Positions 1 to 8,672 of a stretch of DNA of 64,000 bases are shown in pieces. The translations under genes and the position numbers were made by a program. The stretch spans positions 6,731-70,730 of the forward strand of contig JAYFQF010000006.1 of assembly GCA_034927285.1 (NCBI GenBank), in the 5' to 3' direction. Position 1 is the stretch's first letter, and every line of letters starts with the position of its first letter. This DNA comes from JAYFQF01 sp034927285. Its GTDB lineage: Bacteria > Bacillota > Peptococcia > DRI-13 > UBA5745. The notes under the pieces were generated by a model. The model was not told the DNA's origin. It saw nothing but the letters and a program-made list of their open reading frames with translations, and ran no database searches.

Positions 1-1
1 C

Positions 2-1162
2 CGGGGAATACGCACGCCCATCATCAAAGCCGGCGACGACCTGGTGGAGATCGTGGTGGATTCGCTGCAGAAGGCCTGGGAAAGCGGAGGATTTTCCCTG
101 CAGGATCAGGACGTGATAGGCATCACCGAATCCGTGGTGGCCCGGTCCCAGAATAACTACGCCAGCATCCCGCAGATCGCCGCACATGTCCGTGCCCTGA
201 CCGGCGGCGGCCATGTGGGACTGATTTTTCCGATATTAAGCCGTAACCGTTTTTCCATTTTACTGAAAGCCATAGCGCAGAGCGCCGAAAAGCTTACCCT
301 GCAGCTGAGCTTTCCCGCCGATGAGGTGGGGAATCACCTGGTGACCTGGGATCAGTTGGATGAAAAAGGCGTCAACCCTTACGCCGACGTGCTGACCGAA
401 AAGGATTTCCGCCGGCTCTTCGGGGAAAAGGTCCTGCATCCCTTCACCGGCATCGATTATGTCGATTACTATAAAAGCCTTTCCGACAGGGGAAATATCG
501 AAATTATTTTTTCCAACAACCCCGAGGCGATTTTGCGTTATACCGGCACCGTCATCACCGCCGATATCCATTCCCGGCACCGCACCAAGCGTCTGCTGAA
601 AGCCGCCGGTGCAAAAACCGTTATCGGTCTGGACGACATTTTAACGGAATCGATAAACGGCAGCGGCTATAACTCCCGCTACGGCCTTTTAGGTTCAAAT
701 AAAGCCACCGAAGATTCGGTGAAGCTTTTCCCGGAGAACGCCCAGGAAGTGGCGGAAGCCGTCCAGGCCAGACTGAAGGCCCTGACCGGAAAATCGGTGG
801 AGGTTATGGTCTACGGCGACGGAGCCTTCAAGGACCCCGTGGGAAAGATCTGGGAATTGGCAGACCCTGTGGTTTCTCCCGGCTTTACCTCGGGGTTGCG
901 GGGCACCCCCAACGAACTGAAGATGAAATACCTGGCCGATACCGAATTCAAAGATCTCTGCGGCGAAGCCGCCCGGGAAGCCATGGTTCAGGCCATCAAA
1001 AGCAAAAATCACGACCTGGTAGGCAATATGGCCGCTCAGGGCACCACTCCCCGGCAGCTGACGGATCTTTTAGGCAGCCTCTGCGACCTGACCAGCGGCA
1101 GCGGCGATAAAGGCACGCCGGTCATTTTGATTCAGGGTTATTTCGATAATTACGCTTCCTAA
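2..1162 (+). CDS. CofE-like F420-0:gamma-glutamyl ligase family protein, 5' partial
   Basis: The frame is open to the left edge of the window. Residues before the first possible GTG (position 44) read RGIRTPIIKAGDDLVEI, which looks like the conserved N-terminal part of the coenzyme F420-0:L-glutamate ligase family, so the true start lies outside. The rest is collinear with that family, with conserved patches ITESVVARSQ, ILSRNRFS and VMVYGDGAFKDPVGKIWE, and ends at 1162. Characterised CofE enzymes add glutamate to F420-0 with GTP. Long Clostridial relatives like this one (more than 385 residues) occur in organisms not known to make F420, so the substrate is open. The gene converges on the DivIVA-like pair and shares a bidirectional terminator with it. 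Family assignment is fairly secure; the reaction is not. Confidence 0.72.
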   Translation, partial: RGIRTPIIKAGDDLVEIVVDSLQKAWESGGFSLQDQDVIGITESVVARSQNNYASIPQIAAHVRALTGGGHVGLIFPILSRNRFSILLKAIAQSAEKLTLQLSFPADEVGNHLVTWDQLDEKGVNPYADVLTEKDFRRLFGEKVLHPFTGIDYVDYYKSLSDRGNIEIIFSNNPEAILRYTGTVITADIHSRHRTKRLLKAAGAKTVIGLDDILTESINGSGYNSRYGLLGSNKATEDSVKLFPENAQEVAEAVQARLKALTGKSVEVMVYGDGAFKDPVGKIWELADPVVSPGFTSGLRGTPNELKMKYLADTEFKDLCGEAAREAMVQAIKSKNHDLVGNMAAQGTTPRQLTDLLGSLCDLTSGSGDKGTPVILIQGYFDNYAS

Positions 1163-1280
1163 AGAAACGCTCTCCCGGAAAAGAGAGCCCCAAAGCGGCC
1201 GCTGTCAGCCTGGGGAGGGCAGGATACCTTCCGGTTTTTCTCAGGCCTTTGCTCAGCCGTCCATCAGTCCATCCAAAAAA

Positions 1281-1319
1281 AGCATGCCGGAAAACATTTC
1301 GGCATGCTTTTTTTATTTT
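1281..1319. terminator. bidirectional Rho-independent terminator
   Basis: Arms AGCATGCCG (1281-1289) and CGGCATGCT (1300-1308) form a perfect 9-bp stem. It is followed by a T-run on the plus strand and by TTTTTTT on the minus strand, so it can end both the leftmost plus-strand gene and the convergent minus-strand DivIVA-like operon. Confidence 0.85.
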
Positions 1320-1330
1320 GTTATGTTTCG

Positions 1331-2551
1331 TTATTCCGTCATATCCCGGACCAGCCGGTCCAGAGCGCCGGCGGCCACCGCCCGGTCCACCGTCTGACTG
1401 GTAATGGTTTCCCCTTTGGCGATGATGGGTACGCCTTTACTGTCGAACAAATTTCCGCCGGACTTTTTTCCCCAAAGAAAACGGTACCGCAGGGCCCAGG
1501 GAGAAGCGCCCTCCGGCCCGGATGGATCCTTCTTCGCCGGCTCTTCCGGGGGCTTCGGCGCCTGGCCGCTTGCCGCTCGGCTGGCCGCCGCCTCCTGATT
1601 TTCTTCGACGGAAAAAGCCTCAGCCTGATTTTCTTCGGCGGGAAGAACCGCTTCCTGATTTTTTTCAACGGGTAAAGCTGCCGCCGAAGATTCGTTACAT
1701 TCCGGTTCCTGCCGGAATACCCCCGTATTCCTTTCTTCCTTTGGCGAAATCTCCATAAGGTCCGTAAAATCTGCGGTTTCTTCCTCTGAAGTCTCCTCTG
1801 AAGTCTCCGCCCGGCCGGCTTCCTCATCCCGCGGCGGCAGGAGCTCTCCGCCGCTTTCCGGCTCTTCCCTTTCCGTCCCGGCCTTTTTGGTTTCATCCGT
1901 GCTTTCCGGCTCTTTTTCCGGCAGGCTTTCCTGCTTTCCCTGCTCCCCAGGGGCGGCCGGTTCCCCCGGCTCCTTGATCTCTATATTTCCCATACCTACC
2001 GCCAGCGGCTTTCTGACCTTTTCGGCAGTCTCTTCTCCGCTTAAGGCAAAATCCTCTTCCGGCGCCGGCTCCCGGAAATTTTTATTTTCCAGCACCTTTA
2101 ATTCCGGCCGGCGCAGGCCCTTGCCTGCTTCCGCTTCTTTGGCCATCCGGCGGATATTTCCCAACAGGAATTTAAACTTGCGGCGGCAGACCTGGATCTG
2201 CTCGTTAATGTCTGCCTGCTGCCTCTGGATCTCCCGGGCGTCGCAGAGGAAGGCCTCCTCGACGGCTTCCTTATCCTTTTTGGCGGCGGCGGCCAACAGG
2301 TCCATCCTGCTGTCCAGGGCTTCCCCGGTGAGCTGAATGAACCCGGGATCCATATCCTGGGAGTCCAGTACGGCTTCCAGTTCCTCAATCTGAGCCGCCA
2401 GGGCTTCCCGCCGGGCGGAAAGCCGCTCCAGTTCTTCCATCTTTTCGGCCTTCACCTTGTGATGCCGGGCTTCCATATCTTTTAAATAACGTTCCACTTC
2501 TTTTTTATCATAGCCCCGGAAAGCAGAGGAAAACCGTTTATATTCACTCAT
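1331..2551 (-). CDS. DivIVA-like coiled-coil protein with acidic linker and C-terminal PRC-barrel-like segment
   Basis: A 406-residue protein. Residues 1-30 (YKRFSSAFRGYDKKEVERYL) match the N-terminal DivIVA-type membrane-curvature and dimerisation motif. A coiled coil extends to about residue 150. A long low-complexity linker rich in Glu, Pro and Ala follows and includes three decapeptide repeats. The C-terminal 50 residues (GNLFDSKGVPIIAKGETI) resemble a short PRC-barrel-like module common in Clostridial proteins. DivIVA-like proteins are membrane-associated scaffolds for septation, chromosome anchoring or sporulation; which role applies here is unknown. The start overlaps the upstream DivIVA-like gene by 8 bases (ATGAGTGA), implying translational coupling. 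Confidence 0.6.
   Translation of the reverse strand: MSEYKRFSSAFRGYDKKEVERYLKDMEARHHKVKAEKMEELERLSARREALAAQIEELEAVLDSQDMDPGFIQLTGEALDSRMDLLAAAAKKDKEAVEEAFLCDAREIQRQQADINEQIQVCRRKFKFLLGNIRRMAKEAEAGKGLRRPELKVLENKNFREPAPEEDFALSGEETAEKVRKPLAVGMGNIEIKEPGEPAAPGEQGKQESLPEKEPESTDETKKAGTEREEPESGGELLPPRDEEAGRAETSEETSEEETADFTDLMEISPKEERNTGVFRQEPECNESSAAALPVEKNQEAVLPAEENQAEAFSVEENQEAAASRAASGQAPKPPEEPAKKDPSGPEGASPWALRYRFLWGKKSGGNLFDSKGVPIIAKGETITSQTVDRAVAAGALDRLVRDMTE
1594..1683 (-). repeat. three 30-bp tandem repeats inside the DivIVA-like linker
   Basis: The plus-strand units begin CCTGATTTTCTTCGACGG, CCTGATTTTCTTCGGCGG and CCTGATTTTTTTCAACGG at 1594, 1624 and 1654, giving a 30-bp period. They encode three copies of a VEENQEA-type decapeptide in the acidic linker. 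The copy number could vary by slippage. Confidence 0.8.
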
Positions 2552-2963
2552 GCCCTATACCCTCCATGGCCAGATCAAAGCCCTGGGAAAGCTGATCCAG
2601 CTGGCTGCAAAGCTCCAGCATCAAAGTCTCCACCCGCTCCATTTCCGTGCGCTGGCGGCTCCGTTCCTCTTCCAGGGCGGACTTTTTCTCCTTGGCCTCA
2701 TATCGGCTGGTATGGATGGATTTTATGGATGCAAAGTATTGCTCCGCCAGGCGCTCCTCCACTGCCTTCAACTGGTCCTGCCGCTCCTGCCGCAGACTGG
2801 TCAGTTCCTGCAGGCGCCCTTCCATCTCTTTTAATTCCGCTTCCGCCGCGGCGATACGCTCCGCCAGCTGCTGTTCCTCCCGGCCCTGCTCTTCTTCCAG
2901 TCCGGCGATCAGCGACTTAACCTTTTCTTTAGGATAACCGAACATCGCTTTTCTAAATTCCAT
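2544..2963 (-). CDS. DivIVA-like short coiled-coil protein
   Basis: I placed the start at 2963 because GAGGAGG sits five bases before that ATG, while the longer reading to 3002 has no ribosome-binding site. The 139-residue product begins MEFRKAMFGYPKEKVKSLI, a degenerate DivIVA-type N-terminus. The remainder is almost wholly heptad-rich coiled coil with no signal peptide or membrane segment. It is the first gene of a two-gene operon with the larger DivIVA-like protein, and the two probably interact. No specific function is recognisable. Confidence 0.6.
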   Translation of the reverse strand: MEFRKAMFGYPKEKVKSLIAGLEEEQGREEQQLAERIAAAEAELKEMEGRLQELTSLRQERQDQLKAVEERLAEQYFASIKSIHTSRYEAKEKKSALEEERSRQRTEMERVETLMLELCSQLDQLSQGFDLAMEGIGHE

Positions 2964-3030
2964 AGGGCCTCCTCGGCACCCGTTGAAGGACCTTGGGTGC
3001 AAACGAAATTCGTCGTGTATTATCTATATA

Positions 3031-3060
3031 ATTCTAATTGTTTTGCTTTACATATGTCAA
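3031..3060 (-). promoter_or_regulatory. sigma-A promoter of the DivIVA-like operon
   Basis: On the minus strand TTGACA (3060-3055) is followed after 18 bases by TAGAAT (3036-3031), about 70 bases upstream of the 2963 start. The surrounding 34 bases are 29/34 identical to the promoter upstream of the sigma-54 activator at 13585-13614. Confidence 0.65.
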
Positions 3061-3124
3061 CCGAAACCGCCATAATATTTTCCTTTGAGCCGGAAAATAT
3101 TTTCTTTTGCTCAAATACAGCAAG

Positions 3125-3150
3125 ACGCCCGGCAAAAAATTGCCGGGCGT
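3125..3150 (-). terminator. hairpin downstream of ald
   Basis: A perfect 11-bp stem, ACGCCCGGCAA with TTGCCGGGCGT and a four-base loop, lies 50 bases after the ald stop codon. The T-run on the minus strand is weak, so it may be an inefficient terminator or an mRNA 3'-end stabiliser. Confidence 0.5.
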
Positions 3151-3200
3151 GGGCGGATCAGGCGGAATTTTCGCTCCGCTGAAACTCCGCTCCTTTGCCG

Positions 3201-4316
3201 CTACAGCAGCTGCTCCAAAGGAATGTAAATCATGCCGTGGGCTTCCGCCACCTTTTGATAAGTGATCTTTCCCTCGGCGGTATTTACCCCTTGAGTCAGG
3301 GCCTGGTCTTCCTTTACCGCTTTCCGCCAGCCGCGATCCGCCAGCTTCAGGGCATAAGGCAAAGTGGCGTTTACCAGAGAATAGGTGGAGGTTTTGGCCA
3401 CATTGCCGGGAATGTTGGCTACCGCGTAGTGCAGTACGCCATATTTTTCATAAACCGGATCCGTATGGGTGGTGATCCTGTCTATGGTTTCGATAGAACC
3501 TCCCTGGTCGATGGCCACATCTACAATGACCGAACCTTTTTTCATGGTTTTTACCATGGCCTCCGTTACCAGCTTCGGCGCCCGGGCGCCGGGAATCAGC
3601 ACCGCGCCGATCAGAAGATCCGTATCCTTCACTTCGGCGGCGATGTTATAACTGTTGGACATTACCGTCTTTATCCTGCCGCCGAAGACCTCGTCCAGAT
3701 AGGCCAGCCGCCGGCCGTTTACGTCGATGACGGTGACCTCGGCCCCCAGCCCCAGGGCCAGCCGGGCGGCGTTGGTTCCCACCATGCCGCCGCCCACCAC
3801 GGTAACCTTGGCGGGCTTCACTCCCGGCGTACCCGCCAATAAGATTCCGGCCCCGCCCTGGCTTTTCTCCAGGAAATGGGCGCCGATCTGCACGGACATC
3901 CGTCCGGCCACCATGCTCATGGGAGTCAGTAACGGCAGTTCCCGGCCCGGCAGTTCCACCGTCTCATAGGCGATGCCAATGGTTTTCCGCTCCAGGAGGG
4001 CCTTGGTCAGCGGAAGATTGGGCGCCAGATGCAGATAAGTAAACAAGACCTGATCCTTGCGCAGCAGACCGTATTCCTGGGCCAGGGGCTCCTTAACCTT
4101 CAGCACCATTTCGGCCTCGGCGTAAACCGCCGCTCCATCCTCCAGGATATGGGCCCCCGCCGCCGCGAATTCCTCGTCCGCGATGCCGCTGCCCAGCCCG
4201 GCGCCCTGTTCAATCATCACCTTGTGGCCGTGCTTTTTCAATTCCTGAACGCCGGCCGGCGTAATCCCCACCCGGTTTTCATTATTTTTGATTTCCTTAG
4301 GCACTCCAACGATCAT
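3201..4316 (-). CDS. ald: alanine dehydrogenase
   Basis: A 371-residue protein, the usual length for NAD-dependent L-alanine dehydrogenase (alanine + NAD+ + water to pyruvate + ammonium + NADH; cytosolic, usually hexameric). The start MIVGVPKEIKNNENRVGITP is diagnostic. The catalytic Lys and His regions, the Rossmann motif VVGGGMVGTNAA near residue 170 and the later conserved segments are all present. A ribosome-binding site AAGGAAA precedes the ATG. It is the last gene of the catabolic cluster read from about 11.7 kb down, 15 bases after a racemase-family gene. This suggests that transported amino acid or a racemised product is deaminated here for nitrogen and carbon. Identification is strong. 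Confidence 0.95.
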   Translation of the reverse strand: MIVGVPKEIKNNENRVGITPAGVQELKKHGHKVMIEQGAGLGSGIADEEFAAAGAHILEDGAAVYAEAEMVLKVKEPLAQEYGLLRKDQVLFTYLHLAPNLPLTKALLERKTIGIAYETVELPGRELPLLTPMSMVAGRMSVQIGAHFLEKSQGGAGILLAGTPGVKPAKVTVVGGGMVGTNAARLALGLGAEVTVIDVNGRRLAYLDEVFGGRIKTVMSNSYNIAAEVKDTDLLIGAVLIPGARAPKLVTEAMVKTMKKGSVIVDVAIDQGGSIETIDRITTHTDPVYEKYGVLHYAVANIPGNVAKTSTYSLVNATLPYALKLADRGWRKAVKEDQALTQGVNTAEGKITYQKVAEAHGMIYIPLEQLL

Positions 4317-4331
4317 ACCGTTTCCTTCCTT

Positions 4332-5060
4332 CTAATTATCATTTCTTCTGACGATATTTTCCGGCCGGGCCTGCTGGTACATCCAGCAGCGGCCGTGCTT
4401 CAGGCCCAGGCCCTGGAGGGCAAAAGCGGCCCAGAGCCCGGCAGAGGTGGGTTCAATTACCGGCAAGGGCAGTTCTTCCTGCAGCCTGACCGCCATTTCC
4501 GCCATGCCGGTGCAGCCCAGCACCAAGGCGTCGGCGCCGTCTTCCGCCGCGGCTTTTTTTCCATAAGCCAAAAGCTGCCGGTATCCGCCGCCTTCAGCCA
4601 GGCTCTCCAAATTGTCTTCCAGGGGATAAAAACTGGCCAGCCTGCCGCCGAGGCTCATCTTGTCCAGGCGGGCAAGGCCGTGAGCCAGGGAATTCTTTTG
4701 CATGGAGATCACGGAAAACCTTGGCGCCAGTTGCAGGGCCAGAGAAAAAGCCGCGGCTCCCACCCCCACCACCGGCAGATCAAGAAGCTCCCGCAAGCCG
4801 TCTACCCCGGGATCGGCAAAACAATTAACCACAACCGCCCCATATTCCCGGCCGATCTCCCGCCGGTTTTCCAGGGCCCAGTCATACAAAGCCGCCGCCG
4901 CGTATTCCTCGTCAAAGATGGTTTCGATGGACAAAGGGCCGCGGGTAAGGCTGATGGCCTCCACCTCAAAGTCTGCCGGCGCGACCTCCCGGCACCGTCG
5001 CCTTACCGCCTCGTCCAGCAAAGGCGAGGCGATGGGAGTGATAACCGCCGTCTTTTTCAT
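4332..5060 (-). CDS. Asp/Glu/hydantoin racemase family protein (cluster copy 2)
   Basis: The start at 5060 is chosen for the GGAGGG upstream of ATGAAAAAG; a longer frame exists. The 242-residue product has the two-cysteine signature of cofactor-independent racemases: VVVNCFADPG in the N-terminal half and LVLGCTGMAEM in the C-terminal half. The order TPIASPLL, then RGPLSIE, then NCFADPG, is typical of the hydantoin racemase branch rather than MurI. The likely role is epimerisation of a small chiral metabolite such as a 5-substituted hydantoin or an amino acid. It lies between the DUF917 gene and ald and is paralogous to 10978-11712. The family is clear; the substrate is not. Confidence 0.82.
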   Translation of the reverse strand: MKKTAVITPIASPLLDEAVRRRCREVAPADFEVEAISLTRGPLSIETIFDEEYAAAALYDWALENRREIGREYGAVVVNCFADPGVDGLRELLDLPVVGVGAAAFSLALQLAPRFSVISMQKNSLAHGLARLDKMSLGGRLASFYPLEDNLESLAEGGGYRQLLAYGKKAAAEDGADALVLGCTGMAEMAVRLQEELPLPVIEPTSAGLWAAFALQGLGLKHGRCWMYQQARPENIVRRNDN

Positions 5061-5070
5061 GGCCCCCTCC

Positions 5071-6201
5071 TTACTTTTTCTGCAGTTCCTCAATGGGGAT
5101 ATACGGCGCGTCCACCCCGAAATGCCGGGGCTCCAGGCTCTTCAGCATGGCGGGAGCCCGCAGCTCCGGCTTGCAGGGCAAGCCCAGGATAGCCAATTCG
5201 TCGCCGATTTGCACGTCTTCGTTACGGCGGCCCTGACCAAGTCTCGTATCCAGGTTGATGATCAGATCCGGGCTGGAAGCCGCCAGCCGGCCGTCCAGGT
5301 AAAACAACTGATTTTCATTTTTAAATACCACTTCCGCCTGATGCCCGGCAAAGGCGCCCCGGCCTTCCAGCACGTGAGTTCCCCAATAATAGCCGTCCCG
5401 GTCTTCCCAGGGTTTTTCCTTCACTGTCCCCCGGAAGAGATCGTACATGCCCAGTTGGCTGCATAAGGCCTCGGCAGCGTCTTTCCCCAGAACTTTGGCC
5501 TGGCGCAGCGCCCGGCCGGCCTTCATGGCCTCCGCCATGGTTCCCGCCACCATATTGTCCTTTATTTCTTCTGCCGGGATCATAAATCCGCAAAGGCCGG
5601 TGGAGCCGAAGGAAGCGTCGGCAATCAGCTTGCCCAGCCGTTCCGCCATGTCCATATTGATCGTGTCCACAATAATGCTTTTGTTTCCCCATTTGTCAAA
5701 GCTGGTGGCGGGTGTAAAGGATACGCCTTTTCCTACCGGTACCGCCTGGGTGATCTCCGGTACCGCCCGGCCGGCAAACTCGCCGTTAATGACCGCCTTG
5801 CCCAGGGCCGCGGCGGCCGCCATGGGCACCGGCGTATTGCTGCCGCCCAGCTCCAGGGGGACCAGAGCGCTGATTTTCCGGCCGGTGTATTCCTCCAGGA
5901 ATTCCGTGGTTTTCGCTAAGTTTCGGGGATAAGTCCATTCTTTTAAGCCCAGCCGCCCCATCAGCTCCAGCTTATCCGGCGTCAGCGGCGCCGTGGATCC
6001 CATCAAAAAGGCGCAGGCCACCCAACTGCCGGCGGGCAGATCCCCGGCGTCCACCCAGGAAAGCTCATTGCCGGCGGCCATCTGCTCTTCCAGGGCCTTC
6101 AGGCCCTCTTCGGGATTGCCGCCGCCGCCTACGCCGTAAAGCAGGCAGCCCTGTACGAAATCCACTAATTCCTCATGAGTTTTCAATACATACTTTGCCA
6201 T
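5071..6201 (-). CDS. DUF917 family protein (S-methyl thiohydantoin desulfurase-like)
   Basis: A 376-residue single-chain DUF917 protein. The N-terminal YGVGGGGNPEEG and central LELGGSNTPVPMA motifs are characteristic, followed by GTMAEAMKAGRAL and a C-terminal beta-rich region ending in a DELAILGLPC-like segment. DUF917 proteins commonly occur next to hydantoinase (HyuA-type) genes, and the domain is now annotated as S-methyl thiohydantoin desulfurase-like. Their chemistry is poorly known. Position between the transporter and a hydantoin-racemase relative supports action on a hydantoin-like or cyclic amino acid derivative. No hydantoinase or carbamoylase lies in the window, so a full hydantoin pathway cannot be claimed. 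Confidence 0.8.
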   Translation of the reverse strand: MAKYVLKTHEELVDFVQGCLLYGVGGGGNPEEGLKALEEQMAAGNELSWVDAGDLPAGSWVACAFLMGSTAPLTPDKLELMGRLGLKEWTYPRNLAKTTEFLEEYTGRKISALVPLELGGSNTPVPMAAAAALGKAVINGEFAGRAVPEITQAVPVGKGVSFTPATSFDKWGNKSIIVDTINMDMAERLGKLIADASFGSTGLCGFMIPAEEIKDNMVAGTMAEAMKAGRALRQAKVLGKDAAEALCSQLGMYDLFRGTVKEKPWEDRDGYYWGTHVLEGRGAFAGHQAEVVFKNENQLFYLDGRLAASSPDLIINLDTRLGQGRRNEDVQIGDELAILGLPCKPELRAPAMLKSLEPRHFGVDAPYIPIEELQKK

Positions 6202-6249
6202 AATCCTCTACCCCTTAATTTTAGTATATTTTGATTATCCTCCGCAGGC

Positions 6250-6286
6250 CCGGCAGGCGCCTTTCCGGGGCTTTCCCGCCTGCCGG
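6250..6286 (-). other. intra-operon hairpin between livF and DUF917 gene
   Basis: Arms CCGGCAGGCG (6250-6259) and CGCCTGCCGG (6277-6286) form a perfect 10-bp stem just after the livF stop. No T-run follows, so an mRNA processing or stability element is more likely than a full terminator. Confidence 0.5.
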
Positions 6287-6290
6287 CGGA

Positions 6291-7004
6291 TCAATCCCTT
6301 TTCCGGGCCCCCAGGTAAGCGTCCTGCACTTCCGGGTCCTGCAAAAGCTCCCTGCCCTTTCCTTCCTTGATAATCCGCCCGGTCTGCATAACATAGGCTC
6401 GGTCGGACAGAGCCAGAGCCTGGCGGGCGTTTTGTTCCACCAATAAAAGGGTAACGCCTAAGCCGTTGATTTCTTTGAATTTCACAAAAATCTCGCCCAC
6501 CAGCTTAGGCGCCAGCCCCAGGGAGGGTTCGTCCAAAAGCAAGAGCTTGGGCCTTGACATTATGGCCCGGCCAATGGCCAGCATCTGCTGCTCGCCGCCG
6601 GACAAGGTGGCCGCCGGCTGGCTTTTCCGCTCCTTTAGCCGGGGGAAAAGCTGATATACTTCAGCCAGTTCCTGCTGAAATACCTGCTTATCTTTTTGCA
6701 GATAGCTGCCGATCACCAGATTCTCATATACCGTCAGATTGCCGAAAACTCTGCGGCCTTCCGGCACCAGGGCCACGCCCCGGCGTACCATCTCAAAGGA
6801 CTTGGAAACCAAAGCTTTTCCTTCAAAAGTAATCCGGCCCGCCATGGCAAGCCGCAAGCCGGCGATGGATTTCAGTAAAGTGCTTTTCCCGGCTCCGTTG
6901 GCGCCGATGACGGAAACGATCTCCCCCGCCCGGATGTACATGCTCAGGTGGTCCAAAGCCTGGATCTGCCCATAACGCACCGATAAGTCCTTAACATCAA
7001 GCAT
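6291..7004 (-). CDS. livF: branched-chain amino acid-type ABC transporter ATPase LivF
   Basis: A 237-residue ABC ATPase with Walker A GANGAGKST, signature LSGGEQQMLAIGRA, Walker B LLLDEPSLGL and the H-loop region LLLVEQNA. The N-terminus LDVKDLSVRYGQIQAL and the length are typical of LivF. With LivG it powers uptake of the ligand bound by the lipoprotein at 9761-10927. It overlaps livG by 8 bases. In this context the ligand may be an amino acid or hydantoin-like compound rather than Leu, Ile or Val; the sequence does not settle that. Confidence 0.93.
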   Translation of the reverse strand: MLDVKDLSVRYGQIQALDHLSMYIRAGEIVSVIGANGAGKSTLLKSIAGLRLAMAGRITFEGKALVSKSFEMVRRGVALVPEGRRVFGNLTVYENLVIGSYLQKDKQVFQQELAEVYQLFPRLKERKSQPAATLSGGEQQMLAIGRAIMSRPKLLLLDEPSLGLAPKLVGEIFVKFKEINGLGVTLLLVEQNARQALALSDRAYVMQTGRIIKEGKGRELLQDPEVQDAYLGARKRD

Positions 7005-7773
7005 CTTCCGCCGCCTCCTCTCCCAGGTAAGCGGTTATCACTTCCGGATTATTCTGGATCTCAGCCGCCGTGCCATTGGCGATTTCCTTGCCGAAGTTCA
7101 GCACCACGATATGGTCGCAGATCCCCATGACGATCTCCATGTGATGCTCGATCAAAAGGATAGTCAGCCCGAAACGGTCTTTGATCTCCCGGATAAACTC
7201 CAGCAAAACCAAAGACTCCTCGGGATTCATTCCCGCGGCAGGCTCATCCAAAAGCAGGATCTTGGGATTTAGGGCCATGGCCCGGGCAATCTCCAGCCGC
7301 CTTTGGTGCCCATAGGGCAAATTCCCGGCCTTAAAGGAGGCATACTGCTCCAGGCCGATCAGTGATAACAGCTCTCCTGCCTCTTCTTTCAGCCGTTTTT
7401 CCTGCTGCTTATAGGCTTTATTGCGCAGCACCGCCGTTAATAGATTATAATCACAGTCGTGCTGGCAGGAAATCATCACGTTTTCCATCACCGTAAGCTT
7501 ACGGAAAAGCCGCAGGTTCTGGAAGGTCCTGGCCACGCCCGCCCGGGCGATCTGATTGGGCTTTAACCCCACCAGGCTTTGGCCCTCCACCTCGATTTTT
7601 CCGGAGGTGGGCTGATAAATGCCGGTAATTTGGTTAAACACGGTGGTTTTGCCGGCGCCGTTAGGCCCGATCAGGCCAAAAATAGTCCCTTCGGATACGC
7701 TGAAGCTGACGTCGGATACGGCGGTAAGGCCGCCGAAGACCTTGGTCAGCCCCTCAACCTTCAGCATGGTCAT
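6997..7773 (-). CDS. livG: branched-chain amino acid-type ABC transporter ATPase LivG
   Basis: A 258-residue ABC ATPase with Walker A GPNGAGKTT, a LivG-type insertion after the Q-loop (RTFQNLRLFRKLTVMENVM), the variant signature GHQRRLEIARAM and Walker B LLLDEPAAGMNP. The ribosome-binding site AAGGAGGT lies nine bases before the first ATG. The start overlaps the livM stop by four bases, so the pair is translationally coupled. LivG is the second nucleotide-binding subunit of the cytoplasmic membrane importer. Confidence 0.93.
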   Translation of the reverse strand: MTMLKVEGLTKVFGGLTAVSDVSFSVSEGTIFGLIGPNGAGKTTVFNQITGIYQPTSGKIEVEGQSLVGLKPNQIARAGVARTFQNLRLFRKLTVMENVMISCQHDCDYNLLTAVLRNKAYKQQEKRLKEEAGELLSLIGLEQYASFKAGNLPYGHQRRLEIARAMALNPKILLLDEPAAGMNPEESLVLLEFIREIKDRFGLTILLIEHHMEIVMGICDHIVVLNFGKEIANGTAAEIQNNPEVITAYLGEEAAEDA

Positions 7774-8660
7774 CGGCTTTTTACCTCCTTATCCACTCCG
7801 GCATTTTTGCGGGTAAAGCGCCGGAAAAAATCCCGTATCCCGGCCCAGGTAATCTCCTTGCCCCCCATCAGCCCCTGTGGCCGCAGCACGATGGTGCCCA
7901 CCAGCACCAGCCCGTAAAACACCAGCCGCCATTTGAACAGGGGCCGCAAAAATTCCGGTATGCCCACCAAAATCACCGTGGCGATAATCGAGCCGCTTAA
8001 GCTGCCTAAGCCCCCGAAGACCACGGAGGCGGCGATTTCCGTAGACTTGGCCATATCGAACATGATGGGCTGGATGTAAGTCAGATAATGGGCAAACATG
8101 GCCCCGCCCAGGCCGCCGAAGGCCGCGGAGACGGTCAGGGAGATCTTTTTCATCCCAAAGGTATCCACGCCGCAGCATTCCGCCGCCAGACTGTCCTCCC
8201 GGATAGCCATAAAGGAGCGGCCGTAGCGGGACCCGATAATATTTTTCATGACGATCACGCTGGCGATCATCAAAAGCAAGGCTGCCGGAAGCGTTGTAGC
8301 GTCCGGAATATTGCCGAAGCCCCGGGCGCCGCCGGTTAATTCGCCGCCGTTATCAAACAGCAGACGGGTGGTTTCTCCCAGGCCCAGCATGGCGATGGCA
8401 AAATAGTCGCCCACCAGCTTCAGGGTGGGGATGCCGATCAGTCTTCCCGCTGCCGCCGCCACCGTTACGGCCGCTCTCAGCGCCAGGGCAACGGGCAGCC
8501 CCAGCCTGGTGGTGAGAATCGCCGAGGTATATGCGCCCAGGGCCATGAAAGCCGCATGGCCGAAGCTGAAAATTCCGGTAAAGCCCGTCAGGAGGGAAAG
8601 GCCGGTCACAACCACGATATTGCAGCAAATCAGAGTAATAATGCCGATATAATAGCCCAT
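7770..8660 (-). CDS. livM: branched-chain amino acid-type ABC permease LivM
   Basis: A 296-residue polytopic membrane protein with about eight hydrophobic segments and LivM-family motifs: LLTGFTGIFSFGHAAFMALGA near the N-terminus, GDYFAIAMLGLGE in the middle, and VVFGGLGSLSGSIIA toward the C-terminus. It pairs with LivH to form the translocation path. A GAGGAGG site precedes the ATG. Relative to long LivM proteins it lacks an N-terminal extension, which is common in Bacillota. Confidence 0.92.
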   Translation of the reverse strand: MGYYIGIITLICCNIVVVTGLSLLTGFTGIFSFGHAAFMALGAYTSAILTTRLGLPVALALRAAVTVAAAAGRLIGIPTLKLVGDYFAIAMLGLGETTRLLFDNGGELTGGARGFGNIPDATTLPAALLLMIASVIVMKNIIGSRYGRSFMAIREDSLAAECCGVDTFGMKKISLTVSAAFGGLGGAMFAHYLTYIQPIMFDMAKSTEIAASVVFGGLGSLSGSIIATVILVGIPEFLRPLFKWRLVFYGLVLVGTIVLRPQGLMGGKEITWAGIRDFFRRFTRKNAGVDKEVKSR

Positions 8661-8672
8661 CTTTTCTCCTCC

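Noticed and set aside
1304..1675. Plus-strand reading frame opposite the DivIVA-like gene
   Set aside because: High-GC shadow frame with no family motif; the minus strand carries the coherent coiled-coil protein with a ribosome-binding site.
1592..1683. CRISPR-like repeat array
   Set aside because: Only three 30-bp units with no spacers; they encode a peptide repeat in frame with the DivIVA-like gene.
4029..5192. Long plus-strand frame opposite ald and the racemase gene
   Set aside because: No motif, no ribosome-binding site, and both opposite genes are strongly supported.
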